Shown: positions 35,918 through 45,410 of the stretch, in pieces
Layout of the letters: every line of letters begins with the position of its first letter
Numbering within the stretch: position 1 is the stretch's first letter
NCBI RefSeq assembly: GCF_947387555.1
Contig: NZ_CANDNZ010000002.1
Location: 496,001-560,000, forward strand
Length of the DNA stretch: 64,000 nucleotides
Direction of reading: 5' to 3'
Origin: Thalassomonas sp. RHCl1
Lineage (GTDB): Bacteria > Pseudomonadota > Gammaproteobacteria > Enterobacterales > Alteromonadaceae
Notes under the pieces: generated by a model
Databases searched by the model: none
The model's input: only the letters and a program-made list of their open reading frames with translations
What the model was told of the DNA's origin: nothing
Position numbers and translations under genes: made by a program

Positions 35918-38900
35918 TCAGCCCATCAGGCTCTCAATCTTGGTTATGGCGGCCAGCACATTGGGTTTAGCCGCATTTTCTTTTCTCACTTGAATTAATT
36001 TATCCGACAGCACATTGTCTTTATTTAACTCGATACCGGTTTCCATCAGGGTGCCAAGCGAGCTGCCTATTTGTTTTAAGGTGTTATTCATAGGATCTTC
36101 TGCTTTCAGATCGTCTGACATCACAGTCACCAGGTCTAAAACAAGGTTTACCTGAGTTAACATCAGGGGATAACCCAGCTGTGCCATTTCAGGATTTTCG
36201 TTAACCGCGACTTTCATCAGCTGGGTTTGTGTTGATTTCAACAGCGGGTCCAGGGTTTCACTGAGCTCCGGATTTCTTTTTCCCGAAACATAAGTTTCGG
36301 CTTTGAGCCGGCTGGTGAAGTCTTCTTTAACCAGGTTGACTGTACTCATGGTTTTTTCTGTGAGTCCGCTCGATTCTGGAATAACTTTAACAAAAGGCTC
36401 GTTTATCCTGAGGTTATTCAGGGTATCAAGTGGCGTATCCGTATCTATGCGGATGATATCAAACGGTACATGGAAGACTTTCTCCATGGAATTGGCACAC
36501 TTGCCGTCCCAGGCAACGGTGAGTGTTGCTTTAACTGCCTGGCCCGATTCCACTTCCTGGAGTTGAAATACCATGACTTCTTCGTTATTGGCTGAACTGC
36601 CGCCGGGAGAAAACAGCCACTTGGCACTGTTGTGATCTTTCGAGTTGTTCACCAGTTTGACATCGTAAAGACCGTTATCGACCTTATCTATGCTGATCAC
36701 GCCAAAGGATGCTTGAGGTTTGATCAGGTTGACGGTTAAGTTTTTAACGCGATCGCCCAGTTGGTAACTGATGGTGACTTCGCCGCCGGTATTGGCCAGG
36801 GCCGGGGTAAAGGTAAAGCCTTCGCTGTCTTCACGTACGCCGGGGCCGGAAGCCTTGCCGCCACTGACATTAGTTTTGATCCTGTATGCCTGCTTATCGC
36901 ACCAGACAAATTCTGTGACATCGAGATCTACCAGTAGGGGCTGGAATGCAGGTATGGTAACCATTTGGGTAAAGGTTGCCAGGCAGGGGGGCTTATCCAG
37001 CTTCATGGTCACCGGCATTTCACGCGCTACTTCGCCTAAGGGGTAAGTCCGTTTGAAGACCCGGCCATTGGATTTTATGCTGCCCAGTTCATCGGTTAAC
37101 TGATACTCTTTGCCGCCCGTTGCCAGCATGGTATATTCCAGGATGATCTTCTCGCCTGTGCTAGTGCTATCGTCAACTACACGGTAAGTGAACTCGGCGC
37201 TGCAAGGGCTAAGGAGCATTTTCTTGGTTTGCGTGACTTCACAGGCGCCTTTGATCAGTTGCAGTTCAACGTCAAATTCTGTCTGCTCGCTGATATCATA
37301 GATATGATCAAGGCTTGCCTGGTCCGAAATCGTGCCGTCTCCAAGCTTATAGGCATAGGAGTCCATACCCGGCGGCGCCTTAAACTGCACCTTGGCTTTG
37401 GCATTATCGGCGTCTATCTGGCTGATTATGGCGGTAAACTCCTGCGTTATCGCATCAACTGTCACCATCACAGAAACGGTTTTTCCCTGGTATTCATAGC
37501 TGATTTCATTGGCGCCGATCAGCACATCGGGATGCCCCGGATAAAAGTGATAGTCGCCGTCGATCAGCACCAGGCCGTTGCCTCTTGGCGTGCCGCCCGG
37601 GGGATCGAAAGTGATCGGTTCGTGTACATCCTGGTGGCATAAGAACAGCCGGTCGATAAAGATGGAGACTTCACGCCGGGCAGGAATGGTGATGGTTTGC
37701 GATTTGCTGTCGCTGCAGGTGTCCTGGGCTATGCTCAGGGTCACCGTGACTTCGCGCTGCGCATCTGCCAGCTCGTAGTCGTGCTCAACCGTTTCCAGGT
37801 TTTCAACCACTATGTCTTCATCCAGCTGCCAGCTTCGGGTATTGGCGGCCTGAGGATGGGTGAAGGCATAACGGATTTTATCTAAGGAGCGCGCCACTTC
37901 TTTAACGGTGAAGTTGGCGTTGCAAATCTCAAAGGTCAGCTCATGACTGGCTTTGCCGACACAGGGCTCCTTGGTGACGGTTAAGTTCACGGTAAAGGCC
38001 GATGTCTCGGTTAAATCAAAGGTATGGACCGGGTTGGCTTTGTTGGAGCTGTTGCCGTCGCCAAAGTCCCATAAATATTCGCTGGCCTCCTGGGGCGTGG
38101 CAGTAAATTTAATTTCGGCGCTTTTGGGGTCTTCGCTGACCTCAATGATTTTATAACTGATGGCCGCCTTAATTTGTGCCAGTAGCGCCGAAAACTCATA
38201 ACTGGTGTTATTGAGCAGATAATTAAATTTAACTTCGCCTTCCTCGATATCCGCTGAGGCCGGGGTAAAATAAAAATCGCCTGTGGTAACTTCTTTGCTT
38301 ACCCCGGGACCGACGACTTCGCCCCCCGGAGGGCTGATGATAAATTTAAATTTACGCTTGTCGTTTTGACAGAAATATTCCAGCGGCAATTTAAACAATA
38401 CCGGCTCTGTACTGCACAGGTTAATTGGCGGACAGTCGGAACAACAGATATAGGGCAGGGCAAAGTCCAGCACCACGGTATTGTCATCATCATATATTAG
38501 GAAGAAGGTACCGCCGGCCCAGCAGCCACCGACATGGGACATGCCGCAATTGTGCTCTGAGTATACCGACAGCAATAATCTTTGCTGAATTTTCAACTTG
38601 CGGGCGTTGTAGTTATCGAGCAGGCCCTTAAACTGCTGGAAACAGCCCTGGTCGCGTATCAGATTGAAATAACGCAGCAGTGCCGGCCTGTCTGCTGATG
38701 GAATATAATCTTCATATTTGCCGATGACTTGCTCAAACATATCCAGCCGGGTCAGCAGCATCTGGTAGGCATTGGTAAATTTTTCCTGCTCAAACTTCGC
38801 CAGGGGTTTTGCCAGCTCTTTGAGCAGCAGATCTAAGCTGGTAGTGATATCTACCGGCTGACTCACTTTTTCGAAAATCTCGGTATCTTCGCGGATATTG

Positions 38901-41900
38901 AGATTGGCGAAATTCTTATAAAGATAATGTTTGGTTAATAATGAGCTGTCGGTGACCGGATCAAATTTAATTTTTTTGATCAGCGAATCTATCTTATAAG
39001 GGGACGGGGTTGCCAGCGCCTTGGCGGTGTTTATTCTAAAACTTGGTTGCTCAAACAGGGACTTTTCCAGGGAGACGCTTTCTGGCCCGGCTTTATCAAG
39101 CAGTGTGTGCTCAAACTCTATTTTATCGAATTCAATTTTATCAAGATCCCTTTTTTCAAAAAAAGCCGCCTTTTCTGTCAAGGCAGGTTGCGACAAATCC
39201 AGGGTAATATTCCGGCTGGAAAAGAGTGACGGATCATAAGTCAGATCATAGCCAGGACTTTTAAAGAGATCTGATTTTACTCGAAAATCTGCACTGTCGC
39301 TGAAGCTGGTGATCCTGGTATCAAACGGGCTGCTATAAAGCTCCGTTTTTTCTGCATACTCTTTGGCCTTGTTTAAAATTTCGCTCTCGGCGACTTTTTG
39401 GCGATAAACCAGTTGTTTTTCATCGAGCAGGGCATCCTGATACAAGGGAATACTGGCCAGGGATAAGGTTTTTTTATCTTGTACCGTGATCGGGAAATAC
39501 TTGGAGCCGTAATCATCGATATAGGTTTCCACCTGGTATGAGCCCGGGGGCAAATTGGTGATTTCCATTTCCCCTTCGTTATTGGTTGTGCCGTGAATAT
39601 TGAGCTCTTTGATGGCGTAATGTACCCGGCTAAGGGGCAAGTTGGTTTTGCCGTCGATAAATTTACCCTTAACTTTGGTCACCTCACTGATTTCTGTGGT
39701 TTCCTTGGGGGTATCGAATTCAATATTGGCGACCAGCTCCTTGAGCTTGTTGTATTCGCAGTTCAGCTTATGCGTCAGGGCGCTGTACACCAGCTCGATA
39801 TCATCGAACTGACAGCCTAAACCTGGGGTTATATCCTGATATTTGCTGCCGACTTTAAGCGCCATCAACTTGATCGGCAGGTTATAACATTTGATCCACT
39901 GGCTGATACGGTCAAAGGCATCCGAGTATTTTTCGCCAAGATGGCCTTCGATGCGATAAAAGGGAAACTCGTTCTGATCCACATCCAGCGGATAATGATG
40001 GGCAATAAGTGCATCTGCCGTGGGAAACTTATCTTTGAGAGTTTTTAGCAGCAGATACTTAGGCGCCGGTATCGGGGTCGGCTCAGGTTTTGGTCCGGGC
40101 TTAGGCCCAGGATCAGGAATTGGCTTAGGATCCGGTATAGGCTTAGGCCAGGGGAACGGCTGTGGCAGCGGTTTCGGGCTGGGCTTAGGTAACGGCAGCG
40201 GAAACGGCTTAGGTCTGGGATCCGGGCCGGTGATCGGCCCGGGAAGCGGTCCGGGAAAGGGACCCGGAAAGGGTCTGGGATCAAAACCCGGAAAAGGGCT
40301 TGGATCTATGCCGGGAAACGGCCTGGGATCAAATCCGGTAACGGGGGTGATAAAACGGCCGAGGGAGAATGACTCTGAGATTTTAGCTTCCGGCCCGGTA
40401 CTGAGGTCATAGGATTTGAGCAAGGTTTTCGGCAAATCTTCCGTCAGCTCTTTAGCTGTACCTTCAAAGAAGACTTCGGGATGTTCAGGGGATAATGCTA
40501 CATCCGACAATTTTGTGCTCACTTCAGGCGTCAAGGCAAGCTCTGCCTTAAGTTCGCTCAGGGCGCCAATATCTGCCAGGGATATGGTATCTGTCAGTAG
40601 CCTTTCCTTAAGCAGGGATTGGATATCCGTCAATGACCTGATATTGACCCTGCCGGTAAAGGGACTGTCTTTAAAAGGAAGTTCGGCGACACATATCGGC
40701 GTACTCAGGTTGTCCCAGTAGCTTAATACCTGGTGCGAGCGGCACTGGCTGGCAAGATCAAAATCCCAGAAACTTTTCAGCTGGGGATAGCTTTGCAGAT
40801 CGTAATAATAGGGCAGGCTGCGTTTACCCAAAGGGGTTTGTTTTTCTTTGCTTGGCGTGACTTTTATAGTGATTTTGCTGTCGCCGGTTTGCGGCACCTT
40901 AAACGCCCTGCTCAGCAGCACCAGGCGCTGGAATAAAAACTTCACCCGGTGAATTTTCCCGCCGGCAACCGGCTCTTCCGGCAGGCTGGCGCGGATAAAG
41001 TAGTGGCGGTAGGCAGACGGCTTACATTGGGTTGCCACGTCAACTTGTCCCAGCATCAGGTGTTTGGCAAAGCCGGTATCGGGCAGGCAGGCAACGGAGA
41101 AAACCTCAAAGGCCAGGTTGATAAACTCCTCATAGGCGAGGATCAAATCTTTGATATGATCGTAATAATATTGGACCCCCTGGGGATAGTTTGCCTGCTG
41201 GCTCCAGGGTTTCGGCTGCCAGTCGGCAAAGGGGTTGGCCTGGTAATCTTCACTGAGCAGCGGCGCGTAAACCTCATAAGCTTGCCTGAAAGCCTCGGGA
41301 ATTTCCTGCAGCGGGTCTTGCTGGATAAGGAAGGCGTAAGATTTGACAATATCTTCCAGTTCCAGCAGGTGATTACTGTCGCCGAGCCAGTGCAAACGGC
41401 CTATTTTTAAGGTCGGCAACTGGTATCTTTGTTGCAGCATCTGGTAGAGCAGGGTAGTTTTTTCAGATTTGAGCTTTTGGTTGAGGGTATCGAGCTGATC
41501 TTTGGCTACCAGTACGATCCTGACACACAAGTTTATTTTCGAACCTTTCTCATTACAGTCGCTGCCGGTACAGGTATCGAGATCTTCATCTTCTACTTCC
41601 AGATAAGCCAGGGCCACCTTGTCTTTAAGGAAATCTTTATTGAGCGCCTTATGCTCTGCGTTGTCGCTATCTCTTTCTTCGGCTGTCAGTAATTGCCACA
41701 ACGGCACCTGCTTGGCAGGTTGTCCTTCCTCGCTGGTGTTGAAAAAGGCATATTTGACCGGGTCGGTATAGGCGGTGTAGTGGCTAAAATCGGCGCCGGG
41801 ATGTTTGACCAGGTAACCTAAGGTGGTCAGGCCGTAGCCCGGGCTCAGGCTGATCCCGGTAAAGTCTGCTTTTGTTTGCATCTGGAAACCATGGGCAATA

Positions 41901-42028
41901 CCCGCACCGGCAAAACATTTCCTGGTCCAGCGGCTTTGCAAGTCTAAATAACCGAACAGATCATTTAACTGATCTGCTGTCAGCACTTGGTCTGCCTGAA
42001 ATTTTGGATAGGTGTTGCACGTGTCCAT
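35918..42028 (-). CDS. Giant PKD-rich eCIS protein (fibre- or cage-like, Afp13-position)
   Basis: A 2036-residue protein between the baseplate and tape-measure genes. The start at 42028 has AAGGAAA correctly placed; an ATG at 42049 would overlap the upstream gene. The N-terminal region (about 1-400) begins with a conserved-looking FQADQVLTADQLNDLFGYLD segment. A proline-glycine-rich linker lies at about 563-663 (repeats such as FDPRPFPG, KPIPDPKP). A carboxypeptidase-regulatory-like beta domain is at about 780-860. From about 1190 to 1850 there are alternating PKD-like domains (clearest WDFGDG near 1322) and a repeated PPGGxxxGxGV unit, three copies. The C-terminus is helical. It may be a receptor-binding fibre or an outer baseplate part (inference). 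Confidence 0.72.
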   Translation of the reverse strand: MDTCNTYPKFQADQVLTADQLNDLFGYLDLQSRWTRKCFAGAGIAHGFQMQTKADFTGISLSPGYGLTTLGYLVKHPGADFSHYTAYTDPVKYAFFNTSEEGQPAKQVPLWQLLTAEERDSDNAEHKALNKDFLKDKVALAYLEVEDEDLDTCTGSDCNEKGSKINLCVRIVLVAKDQLDTLNQKLKSEKTTLLYQMLQQRYQLPTLKIGRLHWLGDSNHLLELEDIVKSYAFLIQQDPLQEIPEAFRQAYEVYAPLLSEDYQANPFADWQPKPWSQQANYPQGVQYYYDHIKDLILAYEEFINLAFEVFSVACLPDTGFAKHLMLGQVDVATQCKPSAYRHYFIRASLPEEPVAGGKIHRVKFLFQRLVLLSRAFKVPQTGDSKITIKVTPSKEKQTPLGKRSLPYYYDLQSYPQLKSFWDFDLASQCRSHQVLSYWDNLSTPICVAELPFKDSPFTGRVNIRSLTDIQSLLKERLLTDTISLADIGALSELKAELALTPEVSTKLSDVALSPEHPEVFFEGTAKELTEDLPKTLLKSYDLSTGPEAKISESFSLGRFITPVTGFDPRPFPGIDPSPFPGFDPRPFPGPFPGPLPGPITGPDPRPKPFPLPLPKPSPKPLPQPFPWPKPIPDPKPIPDPGPKPGPKPEPTPIPAPKYLLLKTLKDKFPTADALIAHHYPLDVDQNEFPFYRIEGHLGEKYSDAFDRISQWIKCYNLPIKLMALKVGSKYQDITPGLGCQFDDIELVYSALTHKLNCEYNKLKELVANIEFDTPKETTEISEVTKVKGKFIDGKTNLPLSRVHYAIKELNIHGTTNNEGEMEITNLPPGSYQVETYIDDYGSKYFPITVQDKKTLSLASIPLYQDALLDEKQLVYRQKVAESEILNKAKEYAEKTELYSSPFDTRITSFSDSADFRVKSDLFKSPGYDLTYDPSLFSSRNITLDLSQPALTEKAAFFEKRDLDKIEFDKIEFEHTLLDKAGPESVSLEKSLFEQPSFRINTAKALATPSPYKIDSLIKKIKFDPVTDSSLLTKHYLYKNFANLNIREDTEIFEKVSQPVDITTSLDLLLKELAKPLAKFEQEKFTNAYQMLLTRLDMFEQVIGKYEDYIPSADRPALLRYFNLIRDQGCFQQFKGLLDNYNARKLKIQQRLLLSVYSEHNCGMSHVGGCWAGGTFFLIYDDDNTVVLDFALPYICCSDCPPINLCSTEPVLFKLPLEYFCQNDKRKFKFIISPPGGEVVGPGVSKEVTTGDFYFTPASADIEEGEVKFNYLLNNTSYEFSALLAQIKAAISYKIIEVSEDPKSAEIKFTATPQEASEYLWDFGDGNSSNKANPVHTFDLTETSAFTVNLTVTKEPCVGKASHELTFEICNANFTVKEVARSLDKIRYAFTHPQAANTRSWQLDEDIVVENLETVEHDYELADAQREVTVTLSIAQDTCSDSKSQTITIPARREVSIFIDRLFLCHQDVHEPITFDPPGGTPRGNGLVLIDGDYHFYPGHPDVLIGANEISYEYQGKTVSVMVTVDAITQEFTAIISQIDADNAKAKVQFKAPPGMDSYAYKLGDGTISDQASLDHIYDISEQTEFDVELQLIKGACEVTQTKKMLLSPCSAEFTYRVVDDSTSTGEKIILEYTMLATGGKEYQLTDELGSIKSNGRVFKRTYPLGEVAREMPVTMKLDKPPCLATFTQMVTIPAFQPLLVDLDVTEFVWCDKQAYRIKTNVSGGKASGPGVREDSEGFTFTPALANTGGEVTISYQLGDRVKNLTVNLIKPQASFGVISIDKVDNGLYDVKLVNNSKDHNSAKWLFSPGGSSANNEEVMVFQLQEVESGQAVKATLTVAWDGKCANSMEKVFHVPFDIIRIDTDTPLDTLNNLRINEPFVKVIPESSGLTEKTMSTVNLVKEDFTSRLKAETYVSGKRNPELSETLDPLLKSTQTQLMKVAVNENPEMAQLGYPLMLTQVNLVLDLVTVMSDDLKAEDPMNNTLKQIGSSLGTLMETGIELNKDNVLSDKLIQVRKENAAKPNVLAAITKIESLMG

Positions 42029-42029
42029 G

Positions 42030-45000
42030 TTATTTTCCTTTATCTTCACCTAATTGTGAGTGGTTTAAAACGATAGGCCGGTGAGTCTCATCCTGGTTGC
42101 ACATAAACAGATGGCTCTGCGGATAATGGCTGTTGAGTTTTTCCATCTCGGTCATCAGTTCGTTTTGCGCGGCTATCAAGTCGTGATTTTGGCAAAACAA
42201 CTTGCCATGGCTGAATATGCCGTGGCGCTTTAGCTCGAGCCAGTTAAAAAAGGCCGGTTCAAACTCTGCCATGGTTTTTTGATCCACCCAGCAGATTTTA
42301 ATATGGATATGGGCCGGGGTTTCCTGGCGCAGGCTTTGTTCGAAAAATCGCCGGAAATCCAGACTGGCAAAACGTCTGAGCCAGCAGGGAACGACGGCGG
42401 TGACCCTGAATGAGTAGGGATCCTGATAGCCGGGGGAGCAATCTTCATTCAGGGAAACGGTAAACAGTTTGATGTCATCCTCAGAGCAGGCAGGCAAAGG
42501 CAAGCCCTGAGTTTTCTTTGACGGCGTCACAGGGGCAAAAGGTCTGAGCAGGGTATGCTCGATAAGATGGAAGCCCTCAAATACCGCTTCCTTGCTTTTC
42601 AGTACGGCTATGGTGTAGTCGATGACCTGTTCCACCTCGAAGCGGTAGCGGTAATATTTTTTATGGACGGCGATAATATCCTTGTCCTGATCGAGCAGGC
42701 AGAAAAAATACTCCTGGTGGACATTGATATCGATTTTATAGTTTTTCTGTTCCAAGCCGCTGTATAAGGCGGATGCCATTGCCTGGTTCAGGGCATCCAG
42801 ATCGGTATAATGTTTGGTGCTGTGAAATAAAATGCAGGCGTCCTGCCCGGGAGCCGGGTTGGGATCTTGCAAATGGAAGCGGGTTTCTTCGATATCGTCA
42901 TCGTCGATTTCTGGGTAAGTATCGAATATTTTTTCATAATCCGGCAACAGGCTTTTTCGCTGCCAGTTGTCTATGCCCGCCAGGCGAGAAGCGCGTTTTT
43001 CCAGCCCGCTGACATTATCTCCCGAAGGGGGTTGCAGGTAGTTGTAGCCCTGGCCGCGGTCTGCACTTAGTACCGGCAGCTCCTGTAAAAAGGCGATCTT
43101 ATCCCGGATGATATCGTCGGCGGCTTTGACGCCGTCGAGCTGGGTGCTGAGCAGGACATAATCGGTAAACTGCTCGCCAAAACGCGCCAGCAGGTGATCG
43201 AGAAAACGGTTCTTGCGTGCATGATAGGTTTGCGCCGATTCCAGGCTGGAGTCGCGCTCGCACATGCTTTGCCAGTGGCGCTCTTTTACCGCCAGTAAAT
43301 ATTGCTGCCACTGGTTTTGGTAACTGGAGGGTTTATTCCAGTCGATGGTGTTATCCCCCTGGTGCTGTTTGACAAATTCACGCACCAGGCTGGCGCCGTT
43401 TGGCAGGTTGGGCACCTTGATTGGCGGGATTTTAGATAAATCCAGTACCCGGCTGAGTTCCTGCTCGGTAAGGGCTTCCCCGGGGAGTGCCTCTATCCTG
43501 GCTTCAAAAGCCTCCTGCTCCTGACCGGGATCGTCTTTGAGGGCTGCCAGCTTATCAAGTTTGTTCTGGCTTAAGCCTTTATCGGCCAGGGTATCGAGTA
43601 CCCTCTGGCTGAGTTTATAGGTAACGGGTAAAGAAAATAACAGTTGGGAAAAATAGCTGCGTTTAATGTCGGGATTTAAACTGAACAAATGTTTCAGGTT
43701 GGCCAGCTGGGCGCAGTAATTGGCCAGGATCTGATCCATTACCGTTAAAAAGCCTTTGAGCTGTTTGGCCTGGGCATGGCGCTGTTTGCCGGCGGACGGC
43801 GGCAGGCCTTCTTTGCCTATGCCGTACACCTGGGAAAAACTGTCCTGGATACTGTGATAAAGCCCCAATTGCTGATCTTGCCCACCAGGCAGGGTGACAT
43901 CATAGGGTTTGGCCTGCAGCCTCGACCTTGAATTGAGCGCCCTTAAGTCTTCCAGCAAGGCCTGGGTTTCCGGGCCGTCTGCCTGGTAGGGGATTAATCC
44001 CTTGTACAGCACAATTTTTGATTTGTCGACGTTAAAGCTGATGCCGCGGTTGTTGGTGATGGGCAGGCACCAGTGTTCGCCGTCGTTTAACAGCAGGCCG
44101 CGGAAAAATTTGCTCAGCTGCAATTTCCTGATGGCGATAATGCCGTCAATACTCATCAGTTCGCGCATGACATCCGAGATATGGATCACAGTTTTTTGCT
44201 GGCAGGCAAGTAAGTCTTCGTCCTTGATAAAGCCGTGTTGGAGCAGCGGGCCGTTAAAAATCTGATCAAGGGGGATGGCCATCTGCTGCATTTCTTCAAG
44301 GGAGTAGAAGGTGACCCTCGGGGTGAGGAAGTTTTCCAGCACATAATAGATATTGGCCAGCACCTGATGGATATCGGCATCCGGCCTTACTTCGATATCG
44401 GTGCAGATGCCGATTTCTTCGATTTCACTGGTGCTGAAGCGGACAAAGTCTTCACATAAGGTGCGTTGCAGGTGCAACCGCTGTTTTACCTGCTGTGCGG
44501 TTTTACAGCATTGTCTGATACATGCCTGCAGATAGGCGCGGATGTCGTCAAGGCGGTCGAGTAATCTCGGCTCTATAAATTTTTTGTTTTCCTCGGTTTT
44601 CTCCAGCGGCGATTCGATATGCACTTCAATGGGGATATCCAGGCCGTTGCCGCTTAAGATAAAGCAGCTGACATAAACCGATGAATCGCTGATAGAGGTA
44701 AAATCATCGAAATACAGGTGCGCAAATTCATCGACGTTCAGGGCATTTTCAAAAAAGACCGGCCAGGCAGGTTCAAAATGCAGGGTGACGGTTTTTAAGT
44801 TGCTGGGAGGCAAGGTAAATTGATAACGCCAGCAGTTGAGATCCCCCAGCGGACTCTGGTTTTCAAATTCCAGTTTGACCTGGTACAGTCCCTGGATATT
44901 TAACCTGTTGGCAGATTTTTCTTCATCTGTGCTGCCCGGAGGCGGGGTATAGCTGAGTTTGGATTCCTGTTCGTCGCGATAAATGGCGGGTTGCGATTGG

Positions 45001-45410
45001 CTTAATAACGCCAGGGTGGCATTGTGGATCAGCGGCACATCAATAATGACCTTACGCCAGTCGTTTACCGTCAGGGCCTTGCACGGCAGGATTTCCCTCG
45101 GGGTGAAATAGCTGTCCTGCCCCGGGGCCGGGTTTTCGCCGTTAAACCCCGGCTCTGCTGCTAATTTCGTATCGGTGACAGCACGCTCTGCCAGTATGTC
45201 TTCGATGGCATAGTCGGTTTTATAGCCGAGATCTGTGATGGCATAACTGAGCATTTCCAACAAGGTGATGCCGGGATCATGGATATTATGATCTGTCCAC
45301 TGACTGGCTGCCAATGCCCGGATATAGCCGATACCTTTACTGCGCAAGTATTCATAGTCTTTGCTGGCGCAGAACTCGGGAAACTTGTCGATACTGGCAT
45401 CTAGGGTCAT
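42030..45410 (-). CDS. eCIS baseplate protein (Afp12-like)
   Basis: An 1126-residue baseplate component. The N-terminus has the hallmark DHNIHDPGITLLEMLSYAIT found in the Afp12/gp7-type wedge proteins of eCIS, followed by LGYKTDY and a long region of mixed helices and strands. Its ATG overlaps the TGA of the upstream baseplate gene (ATGA), so translation is coupled. It presumably forms the wedge with the gp6-like protein encoded just upstream. No enzymatic motif was seen. Confidence 0.82.
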   Translation of the reverse strand: MTLDASIDKFPEFCASKDYEYLRSKGIGYIRALAASQWTDHNIHDPGITLLEMLSYAITDLGYKTDYAIEDILAERAVTDTKLAAEPGFNGENPAPGQDSYFTPREILPCKALTVNDWRKVIIDVPLIHNATLALLSQSQPAIYRDEQESKLSYTPPPGSTDEEKSANRLNIQGLYQVKLEFENQSPLGDLNCWRYQFTLPPSNLKTVTLHFEPAWPVFFENALNVDEFAHLYFDDFTSISDSSVYVSCFILSGNGLDIPIEVHIESPLEKTEENKKFIEPRLLDRLDDIRAYLQACIRQCCKTAQQVKQRLHLQRTLCEDFVRFSTSEIEEIGICTDIEVRPDADIHQVLANIYYVLENFLTPRVTFYSLEEMQQMAIPLDQIFNGPLLQHGFIKDEDLLACQQKTVIHISDVMRELMSIDGIIAIRKLQLSKFFRGLLLNDGEHWCLPITNNRGISFNVDKSKIVLYKGLIPYQADGPETQALLEDLRALNSRSRLQAKPYDVTLPGGQDQQLGLYHSIQDSFSQVYGIGKEGLPPSAGKQRHAQAKQLKGFLTVMDQILANYCAQLANLKHLFSLNPDIKRSYFSQLLFSLPVTYKLSQRVLDTLADKGLSQNKLDKLAALKDDPGQEQEAFEARIEALPGEALTEQELSRVLDLSKIPPIKVPNLPNGASLVREFVKQHQGDNTIDWNKPSSYQNQWQQYLLAVKERHWQSMCERDSSLESAQTYHARKNRFLDHLLARFGEQFTDYVLLSTQLDGVKAADDIIRDKIAFLQELPVLSADRGQGYNYLQPPSGDNVSGLEKRASRLAGIDNWQRKSLLPDYEKIFDTYPEIDDDDIEETRFHLQDPNPAPGQDACILFHSTKHYTDLDALNQAMASALYSGLEQKNYKIDINVHQEYFFCLLDQDKDIIAVHKKYYRYRFEVEQVIDYTIAVLKSKEAVFEGFHLIEHTLLRPFAPVTPSKKTQGLPLPACSEDDIKLFTVSLNEDCSPGYQDPYSFRVTAVVPCWLRRFASLDFRRFFEQSLRQETPAHIHIKICWVDQKTMAEFEPAFFNWLELKRHGIFSHGKLFCQNHDLIAAQNELMTEMEKLNSHYPQSHLFMCNQDETHRPIVLNHSQLGEDKGK

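Noticed and set aside
40020-40412. Plus-strand Gly/Ser/Leu-rich repeat frame resembling a structural protein
   Set aside because: Antisense shadow of the Pro-Gly linker in the giant minus-strand eCIS protein.
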